Source: Lanius collurio (Eukaryota > Chordata > Aves > Passeriformes > Laniidae). Taken from it: a stretch of 64,000 nt of DNA. Location: positions 15,722,932-15,786,931 of the forward strand of contig JACBWW010000004.1 of NCBI GenBank assembly GCA_020086605.1, written 5' to 3'. Numbering within the stretch: position 1 is the first letter of the stretch; every line of letters starts with the position of its first letter. Made by a program: the position numbers and the translations under genes. Below, one piece after another: positions 1 to 11,493 of this stretch. A model generated the notes under the pieces. The model did no database searches and had not been told where the DNA came from. It saw nothing but the letters and a program-made list of their open reading frames with translations.

Positions 1-2909
1 TTTGATGCAGAATCTCTTTCTGAGTCATGTGCTAGCTCTTCTCTTCCACTGAATGTGTCATTGGCTATTTTTATTTTCTTTCCCATATATTTTATGAAGC
101 TGAAAATCAAAGCTAACAGGGACAAAAAGCAAGTCGCAGCAGGTTGAAAATATCATATCTTAGTATTTTAGACATGTGTCAGCTTGATAACACAGGCAGA
201 GCACTAGAGGGATTGCCAGAATGTGACAGTGCACATGGCTTTGAGTTTGGAGAACACGCTTTAAAAAAAGACTGGAAGGCAGCAAGGGCAAGGTAGCCAG
301 ACTGTGGGTCTGATTCTGATCTTCTCTTGATCTTAAAAGCAAAACCAGGGAAACTTACACCAGCTAAGTCAGGCTGGAGAAACTGTTAGGTTTTTAAAGG
401 AAAATTCTATGAGGATGCAAGTCCAAGTGATGGAAGAGCTGATTTGTAAGATCTGTATATTGCTGTCTACTCATGACATTAATTTTATGTAGCCTGAGCA
501 TGGTTGATTCCAATGCATGTGTTAATTCTAGAGGGAAAAGTGATATTTAATGAAAATAATGTCACACCAATGATCACTGACATTAAAATACTTTTGCATC
601 CCTCACTTTATTCTCTCTGCATTAGCAGATTAGGAATTGTACCTACTGTATAAAAATATGTGATAATATTACTTCTCACAGCAAGTGACAATAGCATATA
701 ATACTAAAACCTTAACAATATCACAGTTTATTTGCACATTTCTGGTGCATAGCAGTACAGAACCATTTTGGGATTTTGAACAGCAATTTGCACCTGAATA
801 TCAAAATCCATTAAAATAGCAATTAAATCTCCTTTCTGTTCATCTTTACCTCATTTAGCTAGAAGTATTTCATTTACTCTGCCTTACAGGTAGGCAAAAT
901 ATACATACACAGAAGGAATCAACAATAGAACTGGGAGTGTCACACCAGAGTTCAGGCTTTTTAATCCTGGCTTAAACAACTGAACTCTCAGCTCTTCCCC
1001 TTGTTCAGTGACAAATGTCACAAAAGCTGAAGCCAGCAGCCTGCCCTGAGAGTGAGAGCAAAAATAAGAACTTACTGTTTCTAGTGCCAGATACCCATAT
1101 ATAGCCTTACTGAGATAAAACAGAGCTCAGTGGGACCTTTCACAGCATCTCCTGCACTTGAGTGAGACTCTTGCCCCTGCAGAAGAATGCTGGTCACAGG
1201 CATAGCAAAGGCAAACAGAAGTCACCCCTTAGCAGGACACAGCAGCTTTATCACAGCCTGGAGGTTACTGTCCTGATGCCTGGACATTTGATCATCACAT
1301 TGCTCCAGTCTGAAGGTTACCCTGAACTTCATGATGCAGGGGGCTAAAACTCTGATTTGTTCTTCTCCAACAAACTGCCACTTGTTCTAAAAAACGGGTT
1401 TCTTTTGCTGTTAGCCTCAGAACAGGACTGTTCTGGTCTCTCTGCCAGAGGGCAGCATTACACAAAACTACGAGCTTGTTGATTACAACATAATTTTATA
1501 AGAAGCTGCTTTACTTAAGCAATTGCCAAGAAAAAGCTTTAGATTCAGTAGGAATTAGTAGTTATGAAGAACATATGAAATCAAAAATCTAAACCAAGCC
1601 ACCTTTAAATATTGATTAATTTTCTGCTGTAATAATTATACTCAGTAATTTTTCTCAGATTATGTAAGAATTAAGAAAACTAAACTGAGGATAAATCATT
1701 GGTTCCTACTGGTGAAAGAAAAGTCATCTTCTTTTATTCTCTCTGCAAGTACAGGAAACATATCTTGGGTAAGTTAAATGGAATAATTAAATAATTCCAT
1801 GTTGGAGACCTGAACACATCCCATCATTTCCCTCTTCTGGTAACTCCTCCTTACATAGGTAAGTATTATATCATGGACTTGTGGGAAAAGTTCACAGATT
1901 TCAACAACTTGTCTTCAGAACAAACTAATTCCTGCAAAACAACTGGAATTTTAGCTAGGCTAAAGGTATGTGTAAGTATGTCCTTTGTGAGGTTGTGAAC
2001 ATTATCTGCATGAAAACAGTCTGCCTCCTCCACCACTAACTTGAGTTGATCCACTGATGCCAGCTGATGTCTCCTAATGCACTCAGGCTTCCTGTGCCAT
2101 TAATGTGGCAAGTACATTCACCAAGAACTGAATTAAGGTACCAGGAAATGAACCACAGGACAAGCCAAACTATATTTTTTCTAAATAGTGTTTCGAGTCT
2201 AAGCAGACAAAGGAAACTCAGCTTGTTTTCCTCTGCTTTACACATTATTGCACATTTATGATGCATATGGCAGAAGACACTCCAGATGCGACTCCAGAAT
2301 TTTGTTCAAATTATACAAGTAAACATCAGCAAGCCAGTTTTCACCAGCATCAGTAAGAGGCAGACATCACACACTGACAGACAGAAGACTGTTCCCACAG
2401 AGTGAAAACACACTACTTTTAGAAATCCTAGGGACATCCTAGACTTTTGCCTGCTAACTACAAACAAACTATGAACTGCAGATTTTAAAAATACATTCAC
2501 AAAGTTATCCTTTCATCTGCACATGCACAGTGATATTCCTTTTCTAAGACTGCCTTTTATAAAAAGACCTAGGTACATCCCATTTAACACACAGCCTGCG
2601 TCCTGTGTGGCATCATCTGGTGCCTAAAGTACAGATAGCAGGAATTCTTACTCTAAGACATCAGCATGTACACACAAATCCCTTAAGAAGCTGTATAAGA
2701 AGTCACTTTAGCATTATGCCAGTAAACCACTTCTAGGAGTGAAATGATAACAGAGTTTGAAAACTTCTGAAAACAGAACAGCTGCAAATTTGTTCTTATG
2801 AAGCTCTGCGGACATCTTGCAACATCCATCCTGAAGCCTCAGGGAGACACTCAAAACATCATTCAAAGCTTGGTACCTCTTTGTGGACCTCCCTTGGGTA
2901 GGTGAGGAA

Positions 2910-2931
2910 GGGAAGAGGGGAAGGGAAGGGG
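2910..2931 (+). other. G-quadruplex motif in a purine-rich tract
   Basis: Plus-strand G runs of 3, 4, 3 and 4 are separated by loops of 4, 2 and 2 bases, which meets the usual G-quadruplex rule. It sits in a longer G/A tract (about 2895-2940). Since the gene is transcribed from the other direction, the G-rich strand is the template and the pre-mRNA would be C-rich here. Confidence 0.6.
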
Positions 2932-3939
2932 ACGAGGGATGACAGAGCGCCGAGGAGCTGAACACCAGCTTACGAACAGAGAACAGAATCACATAACAAC
3001 ACTGGACCAATGGACTCCAAGACACAGTGACAAGACAGATGGACACAAACAAGACGCAAAATCACTACTGAGAAATTTAAAAAAAAGCAAAGAAACCCCA
3101 TAAAAAAAAATAGATATATAACTCTGAGGCTGCAAGAAGCAGCCAAGGGTACTAGCATAACTCTTCCAAAAAGAATAAATTATAATAAAAATAAAAAATT
3201 AAAATCAAAACAAGATTCCCCCCAAATCATACACTACAGACTTGCTTGGTTAGCCTGAATGCGTAGCTCTGATGGAACATAAGATGGTGTCATCACAGCC
3301 CATGCACCGGTTAATGAAGGCCATGGTTAGTTACATCAGCTAAACTACAGCATGCCAGAAAAATGATCTCGCACTGACCCAGAAATAAAAGATACGACAG
3401 ACACTCTGCATTGCAATAAAATTCTTTTTATGCCATCTGCAGTTTCTAGGGCTCTTTACATTGGAAGAGTTTGTCCTGGGAATATGTGGGGTAAAGGGGA
3501 GGGTTTTTTTTCTCTTAACTCAATTAAAAAAAAAAAAAGGAAAAGGGAAAAAACAGGATAGAGACTTTGCAGAAGTTTAAAAAAAGTAGAAATATAAAAA
3601 TAAAGGAGAGATAATAGTCTTCATTCTTTTGCACACAACTTTCTTGGGAAGTCCGAAAATGTGGCTTTCTTAAGGATGGCAAGAAAAGATTTTGTTGCCT
3701 TTATTGGTTTGCAGATCTATATCTCATTCTTGAGATGATTAAATCATTATTTTGTTGGAAGAACTCCAAAAATATAAATTGAGAAATACAGCGATGATTT
3801 TAAAAATTAAAAAATAGCAGTATGGCACGATTACGAGCCAAAAAAAAATAAATAAAAGAAATATAAAAGAAAATGAAATATCAATCACCAAAAATTCATG
3901 CGGCACAAGATGAGGTGAAACGACAGAAAATGTTCTTCA

Positions 3940-4013
3940 AATATATACAATGTATATATCTACCTATATATACACGGAGTATGTGTGTATATATCGATCG
4001 ATATACCTGTATA
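3940..4013. repeat. TA/TG-rich simple-repeat patch with a 16-bp palindrome
   Basis: Degenerate alternation of TATATA, TACA and TGTG units. Inside it, 3990-4005 is a perfect 16-bp palindrome centred on CGATCG, unusual in carrying two CpGs in otherwise CpG-poor DNA. Confidence 0.7.
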
Positions 4014-4285
4014 ATTTTTTTGTTCTCCCTGCCCCACCCTAACCCAAGGCAAATTGGTAGATGAAATTATCAATTAAAAGGAAAGAAATAAATAAAAGGA
4101 AGAAAGAAAAAATTCTAACAAAAAAGAAATTAACGTGCTTTGTTCACCAAGAAATAACAATATCATGCATCTGTCCACACCAGCGGATGCCAGGGTTAGA
4201 TGAAGGCATGAATTTCTGTGTAAACATGTGATTGGATGATAGGGGCCACTGTTGATATTGGTCATTTATTACTTTAGCTTATAGA

Positions 4286-4323
4286 TATATATGCACACTG
4301 TATACAGATATAGTGCATATATA
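4286..4323. repeat. Inverted repeat, 11-bp arms
   Basis: TATATATGCAC (4286-4296) is repeated as its exact reverse complement at 4313-4323. The 16-base spacer contains a smaller palindrome, CTGTATACAG (4298-4307). It probably arose from a TA-rich microsatellite; no function is implied. Confidence 0.7.
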
Positions 4324-7300
4324 GAGAAAATATCCTCATGGGTGGGGCCTTTGGAGCTTACATAGAAAGAAAGACCAATATGCTGAAAACCAATCTCAGT
4401 ACTCCTAACGTAAAAAAAACCAAACCCAAAACTTCCTGTAAGTCATCTGCATGATTGTAAAACTTGCTCATTTGATTTTATTTTGGCTGTAGGATTGTAG
4501 CTAGGAAATTCCATCAAAAAAGTGATGCTATTACACCCTGGGAAGTGCTGTGGATGAACCCCTGTCCTTTGGGTCCAGAGGGTATTCAGCTGATGAGATG
4601 GGAAGTCTACTTCTCTGAGTACTCAGAGGCATGCACACAACTTTAAAGGCCATTTCTTATTCACAACATGAGAAATGGGCAAGAATTCCTGCTTGTCAGA
4701 GGAAAAGATAACTAACTGGGCATGGGATTGGGGAGGGTGTTCCTCTTAGGAGAACAACAAAAATTCCATAGGTGCTTCAGGAAGGTTTATGTAGTTGTGG
4801 AGGACAACAGCCAAACCAACACTTCTTTTCTTCAGTGTAGTCTTCACTTCCAACATATTGGTTTTTGTACTGTGTTGGTGGTTTTGGAAGACAGAGTCTG
4901 CTTGTTTTCTGCAAATAAGTCTCTGACCCAGGCAGCCTGCAGGTGGATGGCTACAGGCCAGTAAACTATAGATACAGAGAGCGTATCTGTAGGATATGTG
5001 CCTCCTGTGTGTGGGTTTGTGTGCAGAACACTACGGAACTTCCAGCGCTGTAGATTTTGGCATATCTACTGCTGTGTCCAGTCCCTCATCAGAAGGGCTT
5101 ACCAGTCTGATTAGACAATGAAAGCCTTAACATATATATGAAGCCTTTTGGGAAACACAGAATAAATTTCTCTGGGGAAAAAAAAAAAAGCATAGGAAAG
5201 TGATGGGCTGATAAGAAGGGAAAACTGGCAGCTGCACCTGGGAAGAAACACAGGATGTGTCAAGCCAGGGAGCAAGGATTAAGCCTACAGACCATTTCAA
5301 GAGGCTGTATTCTGGGCTTCAGGCTAATTGGTGAGTGTTTGGGTCTCACAGTTTTGAGTAGTCCAAGGAGCAGCTTGGGCTATGATCCCAATCAGCTGCC
5401 TGGCCTCCAGATCCAACCTGCCTGGTGCTAGAGCCCCACTAATGGACATCCTTAACAGGAGCGAGGACAATGGTATGAGGAGGAAAGCATAATTATAATC
5501 CTCAAGGCTTTGAAGTTTCAGTAAAATCAGATTGTAAGAGTGCTTCCCATTTCATTGAAAAGAGATAAATGCTTCTTTCTTCACAGTGCTTCCTAGTCAT
5601 TCCTTGTCAGAAAAGAATTTTCCTTACAAATCTTACGTTTTCTGAGAGCAGCTGAGTGACCAAAACACCACCATAGAGCTGTGCTCAAAAGCATAAACTC
5701 AGGACCTTGGCTTGAGTTTTGAGGAACTTCAATATTTGAGCCTTGGATCTCCCTGCAGCAGACCAGAAGAGAGTCCTGTACTCATACCAGAGAAAAGCGT
5801 CATGTTTCTGATGCGGAAAAAAGGGTTTTGGCCATGTACTGGGGCAAGCAACGTTTTCATAGAGATAAAAGAGGATCTTCTCTTGACTCCTAAGTAAATG
5901 CTTCTTCAGGACAGATAAATAGGGTTTTTTTTGCCTCCTATCATTTAGATTAAGTTTTTTGGGAGATCTCGAGAACTAAAGGTATCTAGGCTTGTCTGCA
6001 ATAAGAGGAATAGTGGGCAGTTTTATCTCTGAACCTGCAATGATTTCTTTTGCATTACATAAAATACAAAGGGGTTTTGGATCCACAGCTGTCATTGCCA
6101 TCACTTAGAAGGATTCCTTATGTACACATACATGTCTACAGGTGGTGTCTGTAAGCTACCTCAGTCAGGACAGGTCCAGTGACAGCTCCTGTTTTTTAAA
6201 CAAAGTTTTTCTACCAAAAGTCCAAAAGAAATCATTTTTGGAAGAGGGGCACAAAGTGTTAGCCAGCCTGCTAGTGTTTCAAGCCAGCCTGGAAAATCCT
6301 GAAGGGGCAGAGCGAAGGAATCACATTCACACCGTCTTTTTTTAAAGGGTTCAGATGCAGATCAGATTCAGGTCTGGGATTCAACTGTGAATCAGAGTTA
6401 AGTGGCAATAAGACCTTGCCAAATGGTTCTCACATGATATTTAGCCTTAAAGAGGACATGATTTTCAGCCTCTGAGTATACCAAAAACAAAGGCTTCAAA
6501 AGGACTCTGTAGAGTACTGCCTCTGATTCAGGACCAAGACCAAAGTAATATCTCTAGATATTGGGATTTGATTCTGACCCATATGAAATCTGAAAACTTC
6601 TGATTTGCAGGGAAATATTCTCTGCTGCCCTTGTCTTGGCTATTGCACAGCAGGTTCATAGTGATGTGTATCATATCTCACAGCTGCAGCAGTGAGTTCA
6701 GTAACCTTTACATTACTAGACCATGGCACTGAGGGTGATAGAAGGCCATATTTGGCAGAAACTCAAGAGCTTTAAAAGCTACACATTATCAGAGCAACAA
6801 AAAGAAGACTGTGCTGGGTTAGGTCATTTAATTTTCAGTCTGCTGTAAAAGGGATCAGGCAAGGCAGAAGGCAGCGACCTGTCAACTGAGGAGGATGAAG
6901 CAATTTCAAATGAGCCCAATTAAAAAAAAAAAAGCCAACATTAAGTTATAAAAAAATCCGAAAACACACACTAGAAAAGGCAAGATAGATAATCTGGATC
7001 TTTTCTCTTCACAATGTACATATTTAAATACCAGATCTTGGCATGTGGCCAGAACTCTGACTTGGCTGGTGAAGTGTAAAGGCAAACATATCTGCTCAGC
7101 CAAGGCAGCACTACTGGATTTTGATAAGCCAGCTCAGATTGCCTTAGTGCTCCAGAGCAGAATGGGCTGAGTGAGTGCTTTGATACTGGCTGGATTGCAG
7201 ACACTGGGTGCACTGAGAATACAGACAGTAAGACAGACAAAGAAAATAAGAAGCCCCATAAACATGCTACTTTTCCTTATTATGATCGAATGAGCCAAGT

Positions 7301-8560
7301 TTATGCAAAAAGGACCTGTATATTCCTCCTCCTTCTGGCAATTCCATACAGCAGCACCTCTGAGAGCAGGAAAACTCAAAATCTGGAAGTGCAGATTTCA
7401 TCAACAAGGACCATCTGGGAGACTTATTTTTACATATAATCAAGCTAACTTTTATTCTCAATGTCATAGTAATTCCCAAGAAAAGAATCAGATTTCAGTG
7501 GCTTATATGGTCCACCTCCCTATGCAAGAGGAGTAGGGTGCAATAAAAGATACTGGGTGAAATTTGCAAGAATGTTTAGTAGTTTAGGAGAGAATCTTCA
7601 GCAGATTTTCAGTGAATCATATTATTTTACACAGCAGATATTCAAATGTCTGTAGGCATTTATATCTGCCAACTGTATTGCTTAGCAAGATTTTCAAAGG
7701 CAAGTCATTTTTACAAATCCAGTTTGTACCTGTTTGTAGCATTAGATTTCTAAGTGTGTCAGGAAAGAGGTATTTTTAGTCTGGAAATGTTGCTCTACAG
7801 CACTATGAAATTTCATGCTAAACATCCTGTTTTAGCAAATTTCTACTCAAACTTTGATTTTTCCACTGGCAGCAAAAGCTGAAAATATTGATGTTACAAT
7901 TTCTAGCTGCTGAAATTTTTGTGATTTTTGAAACAAAAATTTACAAGAGGGCAAGTATGACAAAGACCTCACTTTGTCCTTTAATTGAAATACATCAGAA
8001 TATAAATTTAAAAAAAAAAAAAAAGAAGTCTTCACATGTTAGTGAAGCTTTAATGAAGTGTCTTCATTCATTTGCATGTCAGTTGTGGTACCTTTGTCCT
8101 TTTGACATGGTCCTATTAATCTCATGCCTCACTTTCACTATAATCACTGTGCTGGCATTTCATTACTATGTTTATTTAAACTCTCAGTACCCACACTTTA
8201 TACTCCACAATCTAGTAATATTTGGACTGCTTTTCTTCCAGATGGGGAGTAGAAAAACTCATAGAAATCTGTGAAAAAGAGATGGGAAGTAGGCTGAGCT
8301 ATCTGTTACCATCAGTCTGTGTCACTGCCATCACAGGAAGTCAAGACTATGGGTGGAAGTTCCCAGCTACAACACAATGCCAATCTCAGGTTACAGCAGG
8401 ACCAAGTTCTACTAAAAATGCAGGTACAGCATGACAAATTGAAAAGAAATGTGAAAGCACTAGCCTTGGGTGAATTTTAATGTTGTTATTATATTACTCA
8501 AATGGCTTCAGGAAATTAGAAACAAAACATTTATAATACTTTCTTGTTATTTTTGGTAAG

Positions 8561-8636
8561 GAAAAAAAAATATCATCCCAAATAAAACAAAGCAAAAACA
8601 AACAAAACAAAGCCAAACAAAAGAACCCCCTCAAAC
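8561..8636 (+). repeat. CAAA-rich low-complexity tract
   Basis: An A-rich stretch of imperfect CAAA, AAAC and AAGC units, starting with a nine-A run. It could be the decayed tail of a retroposed copy, but no element body is recognisable beside it. Confidence 0.6.
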
Positions 8637-9425
8637 TATTTATATGTTTCACTTTTAAAGACAAAAATTCTAACCAAACTTCCTCTTTTTCTTTTAAATG
8701 TACACAGAAATTCGATGATGTCTGTTCTCTATTATAGAAATGCTTAACTCATGGCAAGCCTCAAAAAAGAAGACTTGAAAAAAGCCTGTAAGAAATAAAA
8801 TAGACTGCAGTTGCCTGCTGAATATCACATCATATATCTCACCAGAAAGAAAAGCCATCAATTTATCAAAATGTATCTGAAAGGGAGAGATTGAGTCAGT
8901 TCCACATGGCTAGTTCTTCTGACTCTTTAATGGATACATTTTGAAGCATCACTGCAGATAACAAGGCAAGAATTACTACTAATTTTGTTATGTTAAAACT
9001 ATGTTTTTGGTGCTCCCCAATTTCTTTGGGCTCATAGGAAACAAAATTAGTATAAACACATTACCATGTTAACTGTACTTAAAATCCCATGGACAAATTT
9101 ATCCCTTAACATCCATCTTCAGAGTAATTAAAATTATTCTAATTAAGTGATTTTTGTTTCACTTTTGTTTCTCTTCTGTTTTCAATGTTCACTCTCTCCA
9201 CTTCATAAATCTTCATTATTTGTCACACTTCATATTGATTTTTTTCCCTACTGTGTCAGTAAAGTAACATCTACAAATATGTGAACTATTAATTAGCTGG
9301 GATCACTTTCAGAAAGTTTGCCTTTCCATGCGAACAACTTTATATAAACCAAATAGTGACTGCATTTCTGTGTTTTGCTGTTGCCAAGTCCATGGGATCT
9401 GATGCTTGGCTGTATAATTTCTTAT

Positions 9426-9537
9426 TTTATATACAGTGTATATATACATGAGTGTATATATATACACATATACACACACATATATACATATATAATTATA
9501 TATGTATACATTCACACACATATTAAATATATGTATG
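9426..9537. repeat. TA/CA microsatellite with perfect palindromes near the exon donor
   Basis: Mixed TATA, TACA and CACA units. It contains two perfect palindromes: 16 bp at 9452-9467 and 26 bp at 9483-9508, centred on AATT. In the neurexin pre-mRNA the 26-nt palindrome begins 86 nt into the intron and could fold back as a hairpin or pair with neighbouring units. Confidence 0.85.
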
Positions 9538-9588
9538 CATTGTTTTTTGCAAATGAAATCAGAAAGCAAGCAAAACACGACTGACCTG

Positions 9589-9597
9589 ACTTACCTG
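9589..9597 (-). other. 5' splice site (donor) of the neurexin exon
   Basis: The minus-strand junction reads CAG|GTAAGT, the full consensus complementary to U1 snRNA. The intron starts at 9594. The exon ends one base into a codon, so the next exon must start at the second codon position; with ACAG before the junction the split codon begins with G. Confidence 0.88.
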
Positions 9598-9670
9598 TAC
9601 TGGGTTCACAGTCAATGAAATCTTCATCATCACTGGAACATTCAGCTGATGAAACAATGTCATCTGTTGT
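9595..9670 (-). CDS. NRXN3: Internal coding exon of a neurexin, probably NRXN3 (cysteine-loop of the stalk)
   Basis: Neurexins are presynaptic single-pass adhesion proteins that bind neuroligins, LRRTMs and cerebellins. Read on the minus strand, this 76-nt exon gives 25 codons plus one base; it starts TTDDIVSS and continues [17 protein letters not shown]. Two cysteines (residues 11 and 21 of the exon) enclose nine residues, five of them Asp or Glu. That is the extracellular cysteine-loop between the last LNS domain/glycosylated stalk and the membrane segment, immediately before splice site 5. The reading frame was chosen by this family match; a second frame is also open, the third has a TGA. 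As I remember the family, NRXN1 has AECPSDDEDIDPCEPSS and mammalian NRXN3 has [19 protein letters not shown], so NRXN3 fits best with a V-to-I and an E-to-D change. Both splice sites are strong. Neurexin identity is firm; the paralogue is less certain because this is one small exon and no database search was run. Confidence 0.87.
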
Positions 9671-9706
9671 CTGGTATGTAAAGCAAAGGAACGAAAAAAA
9701 AAAAAA
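9671..9706 (-). other. 3' splice site (acceptor) of the neurexin exon
   Basis: On the minus strand a run of 13 T, then CGTTCCTTTGCTTTACATACCAG, leads directly into the exon. The pyrimidine tract is long and there is no competing AG between it and the exon, so exon definition here should be efficient. The intron ends with AG at 9672-9671. Confidence 0.88.
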
Positions 9707-10522
9707 TTAAGATATTTGCAAGTCTAGAAGCTATTACAGAGGCAGCTAAATATCCAAGGGGAAAAAAAGTTTCACAATTGTAACTTTTAAAATATTTAAG
9801 TTGTACCAAGTGCTCCATAAATGCCTGTGTAAATATGTCCTCCATTGAGTTAGAGTCCCCTGCTGGAGGAAAAGTGCTTATCCTGTACTCTTGAATATTT
9901 CAGGTGAGCACAGGTGCTGTGCACCTGCTGGACTCTTTAGGGCAGCAAGTGGGCCACGCTGATGCTGTTGAATGAAGTACAGAGGGCTACAAAGCCTGCT
10001 TAGCCAGCAAACTGCTCTCCAACAGCCACGGGTGATGTGTCTGCTGGGAAGAGGCTGGGAAGAGGCTCCTCCCATGAGTACCAGTATCATGTAGGGCCAG
10101 CCAGAAGGCACTTCCCGGCAGATTTACCACGTGAGGTGTGCTCAGACTGAACATGTCTTCTGCAAAGAGAAGTATACAAGCTAGACCCAGATGATACACG
10201 TCACTCAGACAGCTAGCAGGACTCTTTGCTGTGCCTCATGCACCACTCTGAGGCAGATGTAATTACTGCTCTGTTAATGCACCTCTTAGGCTGGGAATCT
10301 GGTGTTTACCCAGATAGTAACTATCTGTGCAACTCACTGGTTGCATGATGAAGAACTGCTGCACGTGTCAGGTATGCCCAACATGCAACCTCATGCTTAG
10401 CAAGTGAACAGGCATGTGGATGCAACTAAGTTGACCAGCTAGAAAGCCTGGTTCTGAAAGGGTTAAACTAAACTGTGACCATCCACAACCATTACAGGTT
10501 TCATCACATTTTCAGCTGGTGA

Positions 10523-10591
10523 TATTTTTTTCCTATTATTTTTTAAACTTTTTTAAAATTATTTTTTTATCATTTTTTTTTCTTTCTCTGT
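10523..10591 (+). repeat. T-rich low-complexity tract
   Basis: Runs of five to nine T broken by single bases. On the neurexin transcript strand this is A-rich. It lies directly beside the TAAT-rich block that follows. Confidence 0.7.
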
Positions 10592-10596
10592 GTGTA

Positions 10597-10760
10597 CTGT
10601 TCTAATTAATGAGCAGCATGTACTGCAGCATGTTAGAGAGACGTGTACTGGTGCCTCTTCCCAGCTGCATCTCCTGCCTGTAATTGCTGCAATTAGTTGA
10701 ATTAGTAATGCAGACCATTAGGGAGAGCCTGTGGCAGCCTCTGGACACAGGTTGTAATGT
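10597..10760. promoter_or_regulatory. Candidate conserved noncoding block with clustered TAAT sites
   Basis: The block holds CTAATTAATG, then at 10681-10695 the inverted repeat TAATTGC-T-GCAATTA, then ATTAGTTGAATTAGTAAT. Such clusters of homeodomain cores in balanced, non-repetitive sequence are typical of conserved enhancers in vertebrate neuronal genes. This is inference from motif density only; no alignment was possible. Confidence 0.3.
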
Positions 10761-11167
10761 TTCTGCACACAATACAAAATTACCCCAGCTCAGCAGCATT
10801 GGCCCAACCACAGCTTCTGATGAAACTGTCTCCCTTAACAACTTTTCCTTGCAGAGAGCTGCCTATTCTGCTGAGCAGTAGGATCAGTGAAATGACTCCT
10901 GAAACAAAACAACTGAAATGCTCCTCACCAGGCAGACAGCATTGTTGAACTCAGGAGCAGGACAGCTGCACTTCAGTACTCTAGGTGAATATTTATGGGA
11001 ATCTTACATCTCAACAAGACTTTCAAATCCTTATTCCTGAAAAAGACTCTCCAGCTTTAAATAAGGTCTCCTTTACATTCTTATGTCTGCTATGGCTGTC
11101 TCCAACATGTTCCCTCTTCCCTTTACATAAGAGTTCTGAGGACTCAGCCTTTTCTTTAGCCTCCTGT

Positions 11168-11493
11168 NNNNNNNNNNNNNNNNNNNNNNNNNNNNNNNNN
11201 NNNNNNNNNNNNNNNNNNNNNNNNNNNNNNNNNNNNNNNNNNNNNNNNNNNNNNNNNNNNNNNNNNNNNNNNNNNNNNNNNNNNNNNNNNNNNNNNNNNN
11301 NNNNNNNNNNNNNNNNNNNNNNNNNNNNNNNNNNNNNNNNNNNNNNNNNNNNNNNNNNNNNNNNNNNNNNNNNNNNNNNNNNNNNNNNNNNNNNNNNNNN
11401 NNNNNNNNNNNNNNNNNNNNNNNNNNNNNNNNNNNNNNNNNNNNNNNNNNNNNNNNNNNNNNNNNNNNNNNNNNNNNNNNNNNNNNNNNNNNN
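11168..11493. other. Assembly gap (326 N)
   Basis: A continuous run of N separates two AT-rich intronic stretches. Nothing can be said of its content and its length may be only an estimate. Open frames running through it are artefacts. Confidence 0.99.

Larger units (their letters stand above)
1..9594 (-). other. Start of the neurexin intron downstream of the exon
   Basis: This is inferred intron, transcribed right to left, running from the donor to beyond the left edge. I looked for the larger splice-site-5 exons, the transmembrane segment and the conserved cytoplasmic tail of neurexins and saw none, so they lie outside the window. Unique, AT-rich DNA fills 1-2700 and about 4600-9420, with no gene or clear transposon there. 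The patch at about 2700-4450 is unusually A-rich on the plus strand, with many short A runs and AATAAA-like strings. Because these are on the antisense strand they are not evidence for a neurexin 3' end. Confidence 0.75.

Noticed and set aside
3170..4130. Many AATAAA strings suggesting a 3' end
   Set aside because: They lie on the plus strand, antisense to the gene, inside an A-rich patch, with no upstream coding sequence.
1..9594. Search for neurexin transmembrane/cytoplasmic exons or large splice-site-5 exons
   Set aside because: No minus-strand frame encodes the conserved tail or the long splice-site-5 insert; these exons must lie outside the window.
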